Origin: a virus
Length of the DNA stretch: 32,044 nt
Strand: one strand, 5' to 3'
IMG/VR virus record: IMGVR_UViG_3300015263_000553
Location: 1 to 32,044 of that record
A program made the position numbers and the translations under genes. Positions 16,204 to 24,600 of the stretch are shown piece after piece (position 1 is the stretch's first letter; each line of letters begins with the position of its first letter). Below the pieces are notes generated by a model. The model ran no database searches. It was not told the DNA's origin and saw only the letters and a list, made by a program, of their open reading frames with translations.

Positions 16204-16668
16204 ATGGAACCGGAAACCCTCGACGCCTTCGAGCGCAAGCTCCGGGCCGCGCGCGAGTTCGAGCACCGCATCGAGCACGAGCGCGGCACTGCGATATTCC
16301 GGGTGCGGCTACCGACGCCTGGCGAGCAGCGGCTCATCGCGGGGCCGTTCTTCAGGGGCAACACCATCCCCGACGGCAACCTCGCGGCATTCAACCGCAA
16401 GCTCGCCGAGACGGTGGTCGTCGGCTGGTCCGGCGTCACGAGCCGCGACCTGTCGGGCGAGAGCGATTCGCCGGTCGGATTCAGCGACCGTGCGCTGCGG
16501 ATCCTGCTCGACGAGCGCCCCGACTGGCAGGACGAGATTCTCGAGCACGCGATCGTCGAGAAGCGCCGCCGCGAGGAAGCGCTCGAGGCCGACCGAAAAA
16601 ACTCATCGAGCGGGTCACCTGGGAGCTCAACTCCCGCGAGGCGGCCCGCCTCAAAGCGATCGGCATAG
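16204..16668 (+). CDS. Tail assembly chaperone, gpG-like
   Basis: A 154-residue protein, the unshifted product of the G/GT pair that coats the tape measure protein during tail assembly and is absent from the finished tail. The body is helical and charged. The last 21 or so residues (a Ser/Arg/Pro-rich tail) lie after the slippery site and look like non-selected readthrough. It starts two bases after the tail tube stop. A fraction of ribosomes should shift at 16596-16602 to make the longer GT form. Confidence 0.82.
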   Translation: MEPETLDAFERKLRAAREFEHRIEHERGTAIFRVRLPTPGEQRLIAGPFFRGNTIPDGNLAAFNRKLAETVVVGWSGVTSRDLSGESDSPVGFSDRALRILLDERPDWQDEILEHAIVEKRRREEALEADRKNSSSGSPGSSTPARRPASKRSA

Positions 16669-16856
16669 ACATTTTCGGGCCGGCCCCGGAGCTCAGCCCC
16701 ACGGCCGCCGAGGCGCGCACGCTCTACGCGGCAATGGGCGGCTGGCGGCCCGAAGCGCTGGCGGCGACCGTCGTGGCGCTCGAGATCCCGGTGCGCTTCG
16801 GCCTGGTCGAGCGGCTGCGCACCATCCACCAGGCCATCCAGGAGCTCGCCGAATGA
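16204..16856 (+). CDS. Tail assembly chaperone GT, made by -1 frameshift
   Basis: The frameshifted product joins residues 1-133 of the G-like protein to 84 residues read in the -1 frame (16602-16853, stop at 16854-16856), 217 residues in total. The -1 frame has good coding character with no start of its own. It begins LIERVTWELNSREAARLK and ends in LRTIHQAIQELAE. In lambda, the T domain recruits tail tube subunits to the tape measure complex. Its stop overlaps the start of the gpZ-like gene. The call rests on the slippery heptamer, its exact frame, and synteny before the tape measure gene. Confidence 0.82.
16596..16602 (+). promoter_or_regulatory. Programmed -1 ribosomal frameshift site
   Basis: The heptamer A AAA AAC is in the correct phase (zero-frame codons CGA AAA AAC), a classical X-XXY-YYZ slippery site. 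Seven bases downstream, GCGGG (16610-16614) can pair with CCCGC (16633-16637); an alternative stem, GGGAG (16621-16625) with CTCCC (16631-16635), is also possible. Either might stimulate slippage. Confidence 0.85.
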
Positions 16857-17428
16857 GGGTCGACGTGACCTCGAATCTGCGCGCGGTGGTCGCCGAGGTG
16901 AAGGGCGAGTATCCGAAGATCGTCGCCCGCGCCGCCTCGAGCGCACTGAATCGCGCGGCGACGACGGTGCGCAAGGAAGCGAGCCAGGAAATCCGCAAGG
17001 TCTACGCGGTGAGCTCGTCGGGCATCAAGTCGCGCCTGCGCATCCGCAAGGCGAGCCCGAGCAAGCTCGAGGCCGTCGTCAGCGCCGAGGGCCGGCCGCT
17101 CAGCCTGGCGCGGTTCAAGCCCCGCCAGCGCAAAACCGGAGTCTCGGTGGAGATCAAGCGCGGGCAGCGCAAACTCATCAAGCATGCCTTTCAGATCCCG
17201 GGGCGACCCGGCGTGTGGCTCCGCGTCGAGGACCAGCGCACCCGCAAGCCCCGGCACAAGCGGGTGCGGCAGACCGGCTCGGATCTGCCGATCGCCTTTC
17301 TGACGACGGTCAGCATTCCCTCGGCGTTCTCGAGCGACGCGGTGTTCCGGGCGCTCGAGCGCGTGGCCTTCGCCGCCTTCGACAAGAACTTCCGGAGCGA
17401 GCTCGCGTTCCGACTCGGGAAACGATAG
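16853..17428 (+). CDS. Minor tail protein Z-like
   Basis: A 191-residue, strongly basic protein of the lambda gpZ family, which is needed for correct joining of tails to heads. The gpZ pattern is clear: an N-terminal helical repeat (ASSALNRAATTVRKEASQEI), VSSSGIKSRLRIRKA, a PLSLARFKPRQ segment, VSVEIKRGQRKLIKHAFQ and a C-terminal helix. The ATG at 16853 overlaps the GT stop. In lambda, Z lies before U and V. Here it lies between the chaperones and the tape measure gene, a rearranged order. Confidence 0.8.
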   Translation: MRVDVTSNLRAVVAEVKGEYPKIVARAASSALNRAATTVRKEASQEIRKVYAVSSSGIKSRLRIRKASPSKLEAVVSAEGRPLSLARFKPRQRKTGVSVEIKRGQRKLIKHAFQIPGRPGVWLRVEDQRTRKPRHKRVRQTGSDLPIAFLTTVSIPSAFSSDAVFRALERVAFAAFDKNFRSELAFRLGKR

Positions 17429-19519
17429 ATGGCGACACGCGACCCTAACTTCCGGATCCGGGCCACCGACGACACGCGGGCCGCGTTCGCCTCGGTATCC
17501 TCGGGCCTGGGCGGCTTGCAGGGCAAGGCCGCTGCGGTCGGCAACGCCTTCGGCGGGCTGCGCACCGTCGTCACCGGCCTGGTCGCGACGCTTGGCGCCG
17601 GCGCCGCGTTCCAGGGGCTGCGCAACATCACCCAGGGATTCGACGAGCTCTCGAAGAGCGGCCAGAAGATCGGCTATTCGACCGAGCAGCTCTCGCTCCT
17701 GCGCTACAACGCCGAGCGCGCCGGGGTCGATTTCGAGCGCCTGGTGACCGGCCTCGGCAAGTTCAACACCACGCTCGTGGAAGCGCAGGACCAGACGAGC
17801 GAGCAGGGCAAGCTCCTCAAGGCGCTCGGCGTCGACATCAACCATGGCCCGCAGAAAGCGCTGCGGGACCTGGCGGACGCCTTCGCCGACCTCGAGGACG
17901 GCGAGGTCAAGACCGCGGCGGCGGCGAAGATCTTCGGCGAGCGGGTCGGGCGGGACATGATCCCGCTGCTGAACCAGGGCGCCGCCGGGTTCGACAAGAT
18001 GGAGGAAAAGGCCCGGCGGTTCGGCCAGGTGCTGGACGAGGAGACGGGCAAGGCGGCCGAGGCGTTCAACGACAACCTCGAGGACATTGGGCTGCTGACG
18101 ACCGGCATCGCCCGCAATATCGTCGTGGGCATGGTGCCGGCGCTCGAGGATCTCACCGCGGCATTTGCCGACTCCGCGGTCGAGACGGAAAGATGGCAGC
18201 AGTTCGGGCGCGACCTGGGCGATCTGCTGCGCGAGACGGCAGTCCTTGGCACCAGGGTCGCCGGCGTATTCCAGGTCGTCGGCACGAGCCTCGGCGGCCT
18301 GGCCGCGGCGGCGGCTGCCGCGGTGCGGGGCGAGTTCGGCCAGATCCCGGGGATTTTCCAGGAGATCGTCGCCCAGCGCGATCGCATCGTCTCGGACACC
18401 GAGGAGCGCGTCGCGCGCCTGCGCGGCCTGGTGAAGGCGGAGGACTTCGGCGAGGATTTCGCCCCCACCGGCCGGGGCGGCGCGAACCGCCAGGCGGCGA
18501 TCTTGAATGCGCTCGCCGGCAATGCGAAGAAAGCGAAGAAAGAAACCGACGATTTCAAGCGTGCGCTCGAGTCGCTCAATGCCGAGCTGAACCGCGAGCA
18601 GGCCGAGGGCTCCAAGGTCCTCGAGATCATCGGGCAATACGAGCTCGGCACGCTCAAGGTCACCGAAGCCCAGAAAGACCAGCTCGTCGCCGTCGCCGCG
18701 AAAATCGACCTCTACAAGGAAGATCAGCGGGTCCAGGAGGAAGCGGCCAAGGCGGCCGAGGAATTCGCCAAGCGCACCATCGCGGCGGCGCAGGAACGGG
18801 CTCGCGCGATCGAGCAGCTCCTCGGTGCCACCAAAACCGGCCGCATCGAGGAGAACCGCCGGCAGTTCGCCCTGGTGGCGGCCGAGCTCGAGCGGGGCGG
18901 CGAGAACGCCTCGAAGGCCCGCGAGGCGATGCGGCTCCTCGACGAGGAGCTCGCCTCGATCGCGGGCAAGACCGACAACGTGACCCAGGCCTGGCAGGAG
19001 CTCGGGCCGGTGTTCGTCAGCGCCTTCGAGGATGCGATCGTCGAGGGCGAGGACTTCCGCGACGTGCTGAACGCCCTCGAGAAGGATCTCCTGCGCATCG
19101 GCACGCGGGCCTTTGTCACCGAGCCGCTCGGCGGGATCTCCTCGGAGTTCTTCAAGGGGCTGCAGAAGAACGGGCCCGGCGGATTCCTGAACCTGCTCGG
19201 GCTGGGCGGCGGCGGCGCCGCGGCGGCCGGCGCAGCCAGCGGCGCGCTCAGCGCCGCGGATCTTGCGACGGCGTTCGTCGGGTTCCAGCACGGCGGCTCG
19301 TTCTCGGTCGGCGGCTCGGGCGGCGCCGACTCGCAGCTCGTGGCGTTCCGCGCCACCCCGGGCGAAAAGGTCACCGTCAACCCGCCGGGCGGCGGCGGGT
19401 CGGGCAACACCGTCAACATCGTGGTGAACGTGCCGCAAAACACCAGCGGCGCATCCGCCTCGCAGATCGCCACCGAGGTCGGCCGCGCCACGACTCGCGC
19501 ATTGAGGCGCAACGGATGA
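17429..19519 (+). CDS. Tail tape measure protein
   Basis: A 696-residue protein that sets tail length and is probably ejected ahead of DNA. It begins immediately after the previous stop. The N-terminal part (about 1-230) has the family's conserved segments, including a hydrophobic stretch at about 40-62 and QKIGYSTEQLSLLRYNAERAG-like helices. A long charged coiled-coil region covers about 350-540. The C-terminus is Gly-rich with the family's FQHGGSFSVGGSGGADSQ and a final NIVVNVP segment. At about 0.15 nm per residue the tail would be roughly 100 nm long, a short siphovirus tail. This size is an inference from the usual scaling. Confidence 0.92.
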   Translation: MATRDPNFRIRATDDTRAAFASVSSGLGGLQGKAAAVGNAFGGLRTVVTGLVATLGAGAAFQGLRNITQGFDELSKSGQKIGYSTEQLSLLRYNAERAGVDFERLVTGLGKFNTTLVEAQDQTSEQGKLLKALGVDINHGPQKALRDLADAFADLEDGEVKTAAAAKIFGERVGRDMIPLLNQGAAGFDKMEEKARRFGQVLDEETGKAAEAFNDNLEDIGLLTTGIARNIVVGMVPALEDLTAAFADSAVETERWQQFGRDLGDLLRETAVLGTRVAGVFQVVGTSLGGLAAAAAAAVRGEFGQIPGIFQEIVAQRDRIVSDTEERVARLRGLVKAEDFGEDFAPTGRGGANRQAAILNALAGNAKKAKKETDDFKRALESLNAELNREQAEGSKVLEIIGQYELGTLKVTEAQKDQLVAVAAKIDLYKEDQRVQEEAAKAAEEFAKRTIAAAQERARAIEQLLGATKTGRIEENRRQFALVAAELERGGENASKAREAMRLLDEELASIAGKTDNVTQAWQELGPVFVSAFEDAIVEGEDFRDVLNALEKDLLRIGTRAFVTEPLGGISSEFFKGLQKNGPGGFLNLLGLGGGGAAAAGAASGALSAADLATAFVGFQHGGSFSVGGSGGADSQLVAFRATPGEKVTVNPPGGGGSGNTVNIVVNVPQNTSGASASQIATEVGRATTRALRRNG

Positions 19520-20373
19520 GCTTCATCGAAACGCCGGCCTTCCCCGACCGGATCGCGGCCAACATGGAAGGTGGGCCCACCTGGGCGACCCGCGTCGTCG
19601 TGCTGCAGAGCGGGCACGAGCAGCGCAACATCGAATGGAGCGCGGCGCGCATGCGCTACAACCTCGGCACCGCGATCAAGTCGGCCGCCGAGCTCGTCGA
19701 GGTGCTCGCCTGGATGCGCTGCCTCCGCGGCCGGGCGCACGGGTTCCGGATCCGCGACCCGATCGATCACTCGGCGACCGTCGCCAATGGCTACGTCGGA
19801 ACCGTGGGCGTCGGGGACGGCACGCCGACCGGGCAGCTGCACAAGTATTACTCGGTCGGCGCGCTGAACGAGGCGCGCCAGATCAACAAGCCACGCACCG
19901 GCACGGTATCCTTTCTGTACGACGGCAGTCCGATCACACCCTCGGCGCTGGACACGACGACGGGGGTCGTCACCTGGTCGGCATTCGCCTCGCAGTCGGT
20001 CGTGACGGTCACGCCCGGCGCCACCACCGACGTCGAGCTCGCCGCCAATCTCTCCGGGCTCCTCGTCGGCGACAAACTCTATCTCTCCGGGCTCACCGGC
20101 ACCATCGGCGCGGCGCTCAATGGCCTCGCGCATACCGTATTGACGATTAGCGGCGGCTCGAGCGAGATCTACGAGCTCGACATCGACACCACCGGGCTCG
20201 CCTACACCTCCGGCGGCACCGGCGCTTTTTATCCGCAGGCCTCGAAGAGCCTGCGCTGGGCGGGGCAGTTCGACGTGCCGGTGCGTTTCATGAACGACGC
20301 CATGGCGCTGATGATCCAGACGACCAGATTCCAGCAGTGGAATGACATCCCGCTCGTGGAGATCCGGGTTTGA
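19516..20373 (+). CDS. Distal tail protein, DUF2460 family
   Basis: A 285-residue tail-tip protein of the type found as the first baseplate gene in the Rhodobacter gene transfer agent and many lambda-like phages of proteobacteria. The start MSFIETPAFPDRIA overlaps the tape measure stop. Family features include GHEQRNIEWSAARMRYNLG near residue 35 and CLRGRAHGFRIRDPIDHS near residue 75. Near the end are KSLRWAGQFDVPVRFMND and a terminal strand, IPLVEIRV. An insertion of about 100 residues in the second half (PGATTDVELAANLSGLLVGD) is beta-rich. It probably forms the ring at the tail tip. Confidence 0.82.
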   Translation: MSFIETPAFPDRIAANMEGGPTWATRVVVLQSGHEQRNIEWSAARMRYNLGTAIKSAAELVEVLAWMRCLRGRAHGFRIRDPIDHSATVANGYVGTVGVGDGTPTGQLHKYYSVGALNEARQINKPRTGTVSFLYDGSPITPSALDTTTGVVTWSAFASQSVVTVTPGATTDVELAANLSGLLVGDKLYLSGLTGTIGAALNGLAHTVLTISGGSSEIYELDIDTTGLAYTSGGTGAFYPQASKSLRWAGQFDVPVRFMNDAMALMIQTTRFQQWNDIPLVEIRV

Positions 20374-21224
20374 GCAAGAACGTCGGCGCCGCGCTGAAGA
20401 CCCACCTCGCCGGCGAGGTCGCGACCAAGGCGAAATTGATCCGCATCGCCCGGCTCGATGGCGAGGTGTTCACCTTCACCAGCCACGACCGGGACATCGT
20501 TTACGGCGGCGTGACGTACCTCGCGGCGAATGCGCTCGACGCGAGCTCGATCGAGAGCAGCGCCGGGCTCGCGGTGGCGAACGTGGATTTTCTGGCGCTG
20601 ATCGACTCGGCGATCATCACCACCGAGGACCTGCGCACCGGCCTGTATGATTTCGCAGCGGTCGAGATCCGGGAGGTGAACTACGCCGACCTGACGCAGG
20701 GCCACTATGCGCTGCGCTTCGGGACGCTCGGCGAGGTGAGCATCCAGGGCGATCTCTTCAAGGGCGAGCTGCGCGGCCTGGCACAGTACCTGCAGCAGGT
20801 GGTCGGCCGGATCCATCAGCGGCGCTGCGACGCGGACCTGGGCGACGCGCGCTGCGGCGTGAACCTCGCACCGCTGACCGAGACCGGCACCGTGACTGCG
20901 GTCACCAACCGGCAGAGCTTCGAGTTTTCCGGGATCTCGCAGGCCGACGATTACTTCAACTTCGGCCTCGTGACCTGGACGGCCGGCGACAACGTCAAAT
21001 TTCCGATGGAGGTCAAGCGCTCGATCTCCTCGCCGGCGTCGATGGATCTCTTCCTGCCGGTGCCGCACGACATCGGCATTGGCGACACCTTCACGGTCTA
21101 CCCGGGCTGCGACAAGAATCTGTCCACCTGCCGGGACAAGTTCAACAACGTGGTGAATTTCCGGGGGTTCCCGGCGATGCCTGGGAGAGATCAGATTGTC
21201 GCTTACCCTGACAATCCCTATTAA
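20370..21224 (+). CDS. Tail-tip protein, DUF2163 family, gpL-like with four cysteines
   Basis: A 284-residue protein with a TTG start overlapping the preceding stop. It matches the DUF2163/GTA tail-tip pattern, including FTSHDRDIVYGGVTYLA, and its C-terminal half holds RRCDADLGDARCGV and YPGCDKNLSTCRDKFNNVVNFRGFP. The four cysteines (153, 162, 247, 254) are arranged as in lambda gpL, where four C-terminal cysteines bind an iron-sulfur cluster; the same is likely here. It is the second of four consecutive tail-tip genes and probably links the distal ring to the hub. Confidence 0.82.
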   Translation: MSKNVGAALKTHLAGEVATKAKLIRIARLDGEVFTFTSHDRDIVYGGVTYLAANALDASSIESSAGLAVANVDFLALIDSAIITTEDLRTGLYDFAAVEIREVNYADLTQGHYALRFGTLGEVSIQGDLFKGELRGLAQYLQQVVGRIHQRRCDADLGDARCGVNLAPLTETGTVTAVTNRQSFEFSGISQADDYFNFGLVTWTAGDNVKFPMEVKRSISSPASMDLFLPVPHDIGIGDTFTVYPGCDKNLSTCRDKFNNVVNFRGFPAMPGRDQIVAYPDNPY

Positions 21225-21657
21225 CGGCGCCGAGCGCGCCGCGCCGCTGCCGCAGCCGCTCCGCGTGCTCGAGCTCGCCCGGGAGTGCCTCGGGACGCCG
21301 TTTCGCCACCAGGGCCGCTGGCCGGGCATCGGGCTCGATTGCGTCGGGGTGGTGCTTCACGTCTGGCATGGCCTGGGCCTGCCGCGCTACGAGCGGGCCG
21401 ATTACGGGCGCTCGCCGAACCCGCGCCGCATGATCGCCGAGCTCGACGCGCACCTCGAGTGCATTGCGCCCGGCCAGGCCGGCGTCGGCGACGTGTATCA
21501 CATGGCCTGGCGCGAGCAGCCGCAGCACCTGGCGATCCTGACGCCAGTCGGCCTGCTGCACGCCTACGCGGGCGCCGGCCAGGTGATCGAGCACACCATC
21601 GACGACGCCTGGCGCGCCCGTGTCCGCGGCGCCTATCGTTTCCCGGAAGCGGACTAG
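21196..21657 (+). CDS. NlpC/P60-type tail-tip peptidase
   Basis: A 153-residue cysteine peptidase-like protein, probably cutting cell-wall peptides during DNA entry or acting in tail-tip assembly (gpK/GTA gp14 role). The TTG at 21196 has GGGAG at 21183-21187 and overlaps the previous gene by 29 bases. Cys49 in GIGLDCVGVV and His111 in QHLAIL are the likely catalytic pair. The segment GVGDVYHMAWREQPQHLAI matches the family's core. It has only the peptidase domain, lacking the metalloprotease half of lambda gpK. No separate gpI-like gene follows. Confidence 0.85.
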   Translation: MSLTLTIPINGAERAAPLPQPLRVLELARECLGTPFRHQGRWPGIGLDCVGVVLHVWHGLGLPRYERADYGRSPNPRRMIAELDAHLECIAPGQAGVGDVYHMAWREQPQHLAILTPVGLLHAYAGAGQVIEHTIDDAWRARVRGAYRFPEAD

Positions 21658-24600
21658 ATGCGCCGGTACGCGATCGCGCTGGCCCTTTTCGTCGGGCTGC
21701 TGAGCTACGCCGCGCCGGCGATCTCGGCGGTGCTGGCGGTCGCCGCTGCGGGCGCGGCGATCGGCTACGGGGTCGGCGCCGCGGTCGGTTACGCCTCGAT
21801 CGGGCTCTCGATCGGCTGGGCGGTCGGCTCGTACATCGGGCAAATGCTCTTCGCGCCCGAGCAGCGCTTCGAGGGGCCGCGGCTCTCCGACCTTCAGGTG
21901 CAGTCCTCCACCGACGGGTCGCCGGTGCCGCTCGCCTACGGGACCATCCGCCTGCCGGGCAAGATCTTCTGGGCGGCGCCGATCAAGGAAACCCAGCACG
22001 AGGAGGACGTCGGCGGCAAGGGCGCGCTCGGCGGCTCGAGCCAGACGAGCGTCACCTACACCTACTCGGTGGACATGGCGCTCTCGTTCTGCGAGGGCCC
22101 GATCGTCGGGATCCGCAGGATCTGGATGGACGGCAAGCTCGTCTATTCCATCGCGGCCGGTGCGAATCCTGCGACCTTCGCCGCGAACACCGACCGCGGC
22201 GCGATCGCGTTCTACCTGGGCACCGAGACGCAGACCGCCGACCCGACGATCTCGGCCGTCGAGGGGGCGGCCAACACGCCGGGCTATCGCGGCACGGCAT
22301 ACATGGTGTTCACCAACTGGCAGCTCAAGGACTTCGCGAACCACATCCCTTTTGTCGAGGCCGAGGTCGTCGTCACCGGGACCGACAGTTTTCCGTATTA
22401 CATCAAGCAGGCGAACAGCCCGGCCGAGACGCTCAAGCACCTCACGCTCGACACCCGGCGGCTCTCCGCGTTCTACGTCTCGGATCACCCCTCGGTCGGC
22501 GAATCGATCTGGCGCTGGGGATTCAACAACTCCGACCCGACGGTCTTCGCGACCTTCGACGCGGCACTCATCACACTCTTCACGCCGAGCCTCAATGCCG
22601 ACGTCTACGGGCTGGGCATCCAGGCGGACCGCGACGAGCTCCTGGTGCACGGCGGCGGGCCCGGCGAGGGCATTCCGTTCGCGATCTTCGATCTCTCGAC
22701 CGGCGCATTGAGGAAGACCGCCCAGCCGATGATCTCCGGCGTTTCGGTCGCCGGCGCCTCGGAGAGCGTCTCGCTGCGCACGCGCCTGTATTACGACGCC
22801 GAGGGCAAGAAATTCTGGGGCCTCGGCGACGGCGTCTCGAGCGGCGACCTGTACGTGATCAGCCTGATCGTGCAGACCGAGCAGGCGCTCGCGTTCGTGG
22901 TCGACGAGAGCTCGAACACCATCAATCCGGATCATCAGCCGCTGGTCGACGCAAATGGCCGGCTCTGGCTGCTGACCGGCGACCGGATCGTGCGCGCCGG
23001 CACCGATCCGCTGGCCTACACGCTGCCGGTCGCGGGCAGTCCGCAGACTGCATTCATGTGGGCTGCCCGCCAGGAGATCTGGGTCGCGCGCGCCTCGGGG
23101 CACGCGACAAGCGGCTGGATGGTCTTCGACATGGCCTCGGAGACCTTCGACGACTCGATCAACCTCTTCGGCGGCAACACCTTCACCCGCGATTACGTGC
23201 TCGCCGTGGGCAACCGCAACGGGCATGCCTGGTTTATCGGTGACACCGCGGGCCTGGCGGACGCGACGCTGCGCGATACGAACGGCGTGGAGGTCGATGC
23301 CACCTCCGGCGAGATCGACTTCGTCACGAGCAACTGGAACAGCATCGAATACGTGACCGGCGTGGTGGTCGCCAACATCGACGACTATACCGCCTGTTGG
23401 TACGAGCAGGCGCTCGAGCCGGGCAGCGCGCCGCTTGACGACGTCGTCACCGATCTCTGCGCGCGGGTGGGGCTCACGGACATCGACGTCTCGCAGCTCG
23501 TCTCCGACTCGGTGCGCGGGTTCGTCGTCGCCCGGCCGATGGCGGCCCGCAACGCGATCGAGCCGCTGCAAATGGCCTTTTCGTTCGATGGCGTCGAGAG
23601 CGATTCGCTGATCCGTTTCGTGAAGCGCGGCGCGGCGAGCGTGGTGACGATCCCGCAGGCCGACATGGCAGCGCGCGAGGGCGAGCCGGGCAGCGAGCCG
23701 ATCGAGCCCTTCGTCCGCACCCGGGCGCTCGAGACCGAGCTCCCGGCGACCATCCACCTGCGTTACATCAACGTCTCGACCGACTACAACATCGCCGCGG
23801 AGACGGCGCGGCGGCTCACGACCCAGGCGAAGAACACCTTCGAGACCGAGCTCCCGCTGGTGCTCACCTCCCAGGAGGCGAACCGCCTGGCCGACACGAT
23901 CATGCGGCTCGCCTGGCTCGAGCGCGAGCGGCTCTCGTTCTTCCTCGGGCCGAAGTACAGCTATTTGGACCCGACCGACATCGTCACGCTCTACGACGGG
24001 ACGCGGGTTCGCCTGGTGCGGATCTCGCAGGACGTCAACGGCATCCTGTCCTGCGAGGGTGTGAACGACGACGACTCGGCGCTGACGTCCTATGCGACCG
24101 GCTCGGTGGACGAGTGGACCGGCGCGGTCACGCTCGGCTCGACCGGCGTCACGCTGCCCGCGATCATCGACGGCCCGTTGCTCCTCGATCGCCACGACGA
24201 CGTCGGCTGGATCATCGGCGCCTGCGGCGAGGACGCCGGCTGGCCGGGCGGGGCGATGTACCAGTCGAAGGACGGCGGGCTCAGCTACGGCGGCATCGCG
24301 GCGCTGGCGACCGCCGCCCGGATCGGCTCGATCGTCGACGGCGAGCTCGTGGCCCTGGCGATGGACGAGGCGAATCGCTGGGACCACGCGAGCGAGATCA
24401 CGGTGCGCCTCGCGCAGCCCGACCTGACGATCGCGACGCCGGCCTCGCTCGAGGCGTTCTACCAGGGCGACAACGCCTTCCTCGTCTCCGACGAGGGCGA
24501 GGACTGGGAGCTCGCCCAGGGCTACAACGTCACGGCGAACGCCGACGGCACCTATACGCTGCGCAATTTCCTGCGGGGGCGCAAGGGCACCGAGCATTTT

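Noticed and set aside
15506-16852. Upstream extension of the gpZ-like frame through the tail tube and chaperone genes
   Set aside because: The extension is Arg-rich and out of frame with two clear genes. The ATG at 16853 gives a normal gpZ-family start.
16724-19438. Minus-strand open frame of 904 codons opposite the gpZ and tape measure genes
   Set aside because: Same composition effect. The plus strand carries the conserved tail genes with overlapping starts and stops.
18193-19515. Upstream extension of the DUF2460 frame inside the tape measure gene
   Set aside because: Arg/Gly-rich shadow translation; MSFIETPAFPDR from 19516 is the family's normal start.
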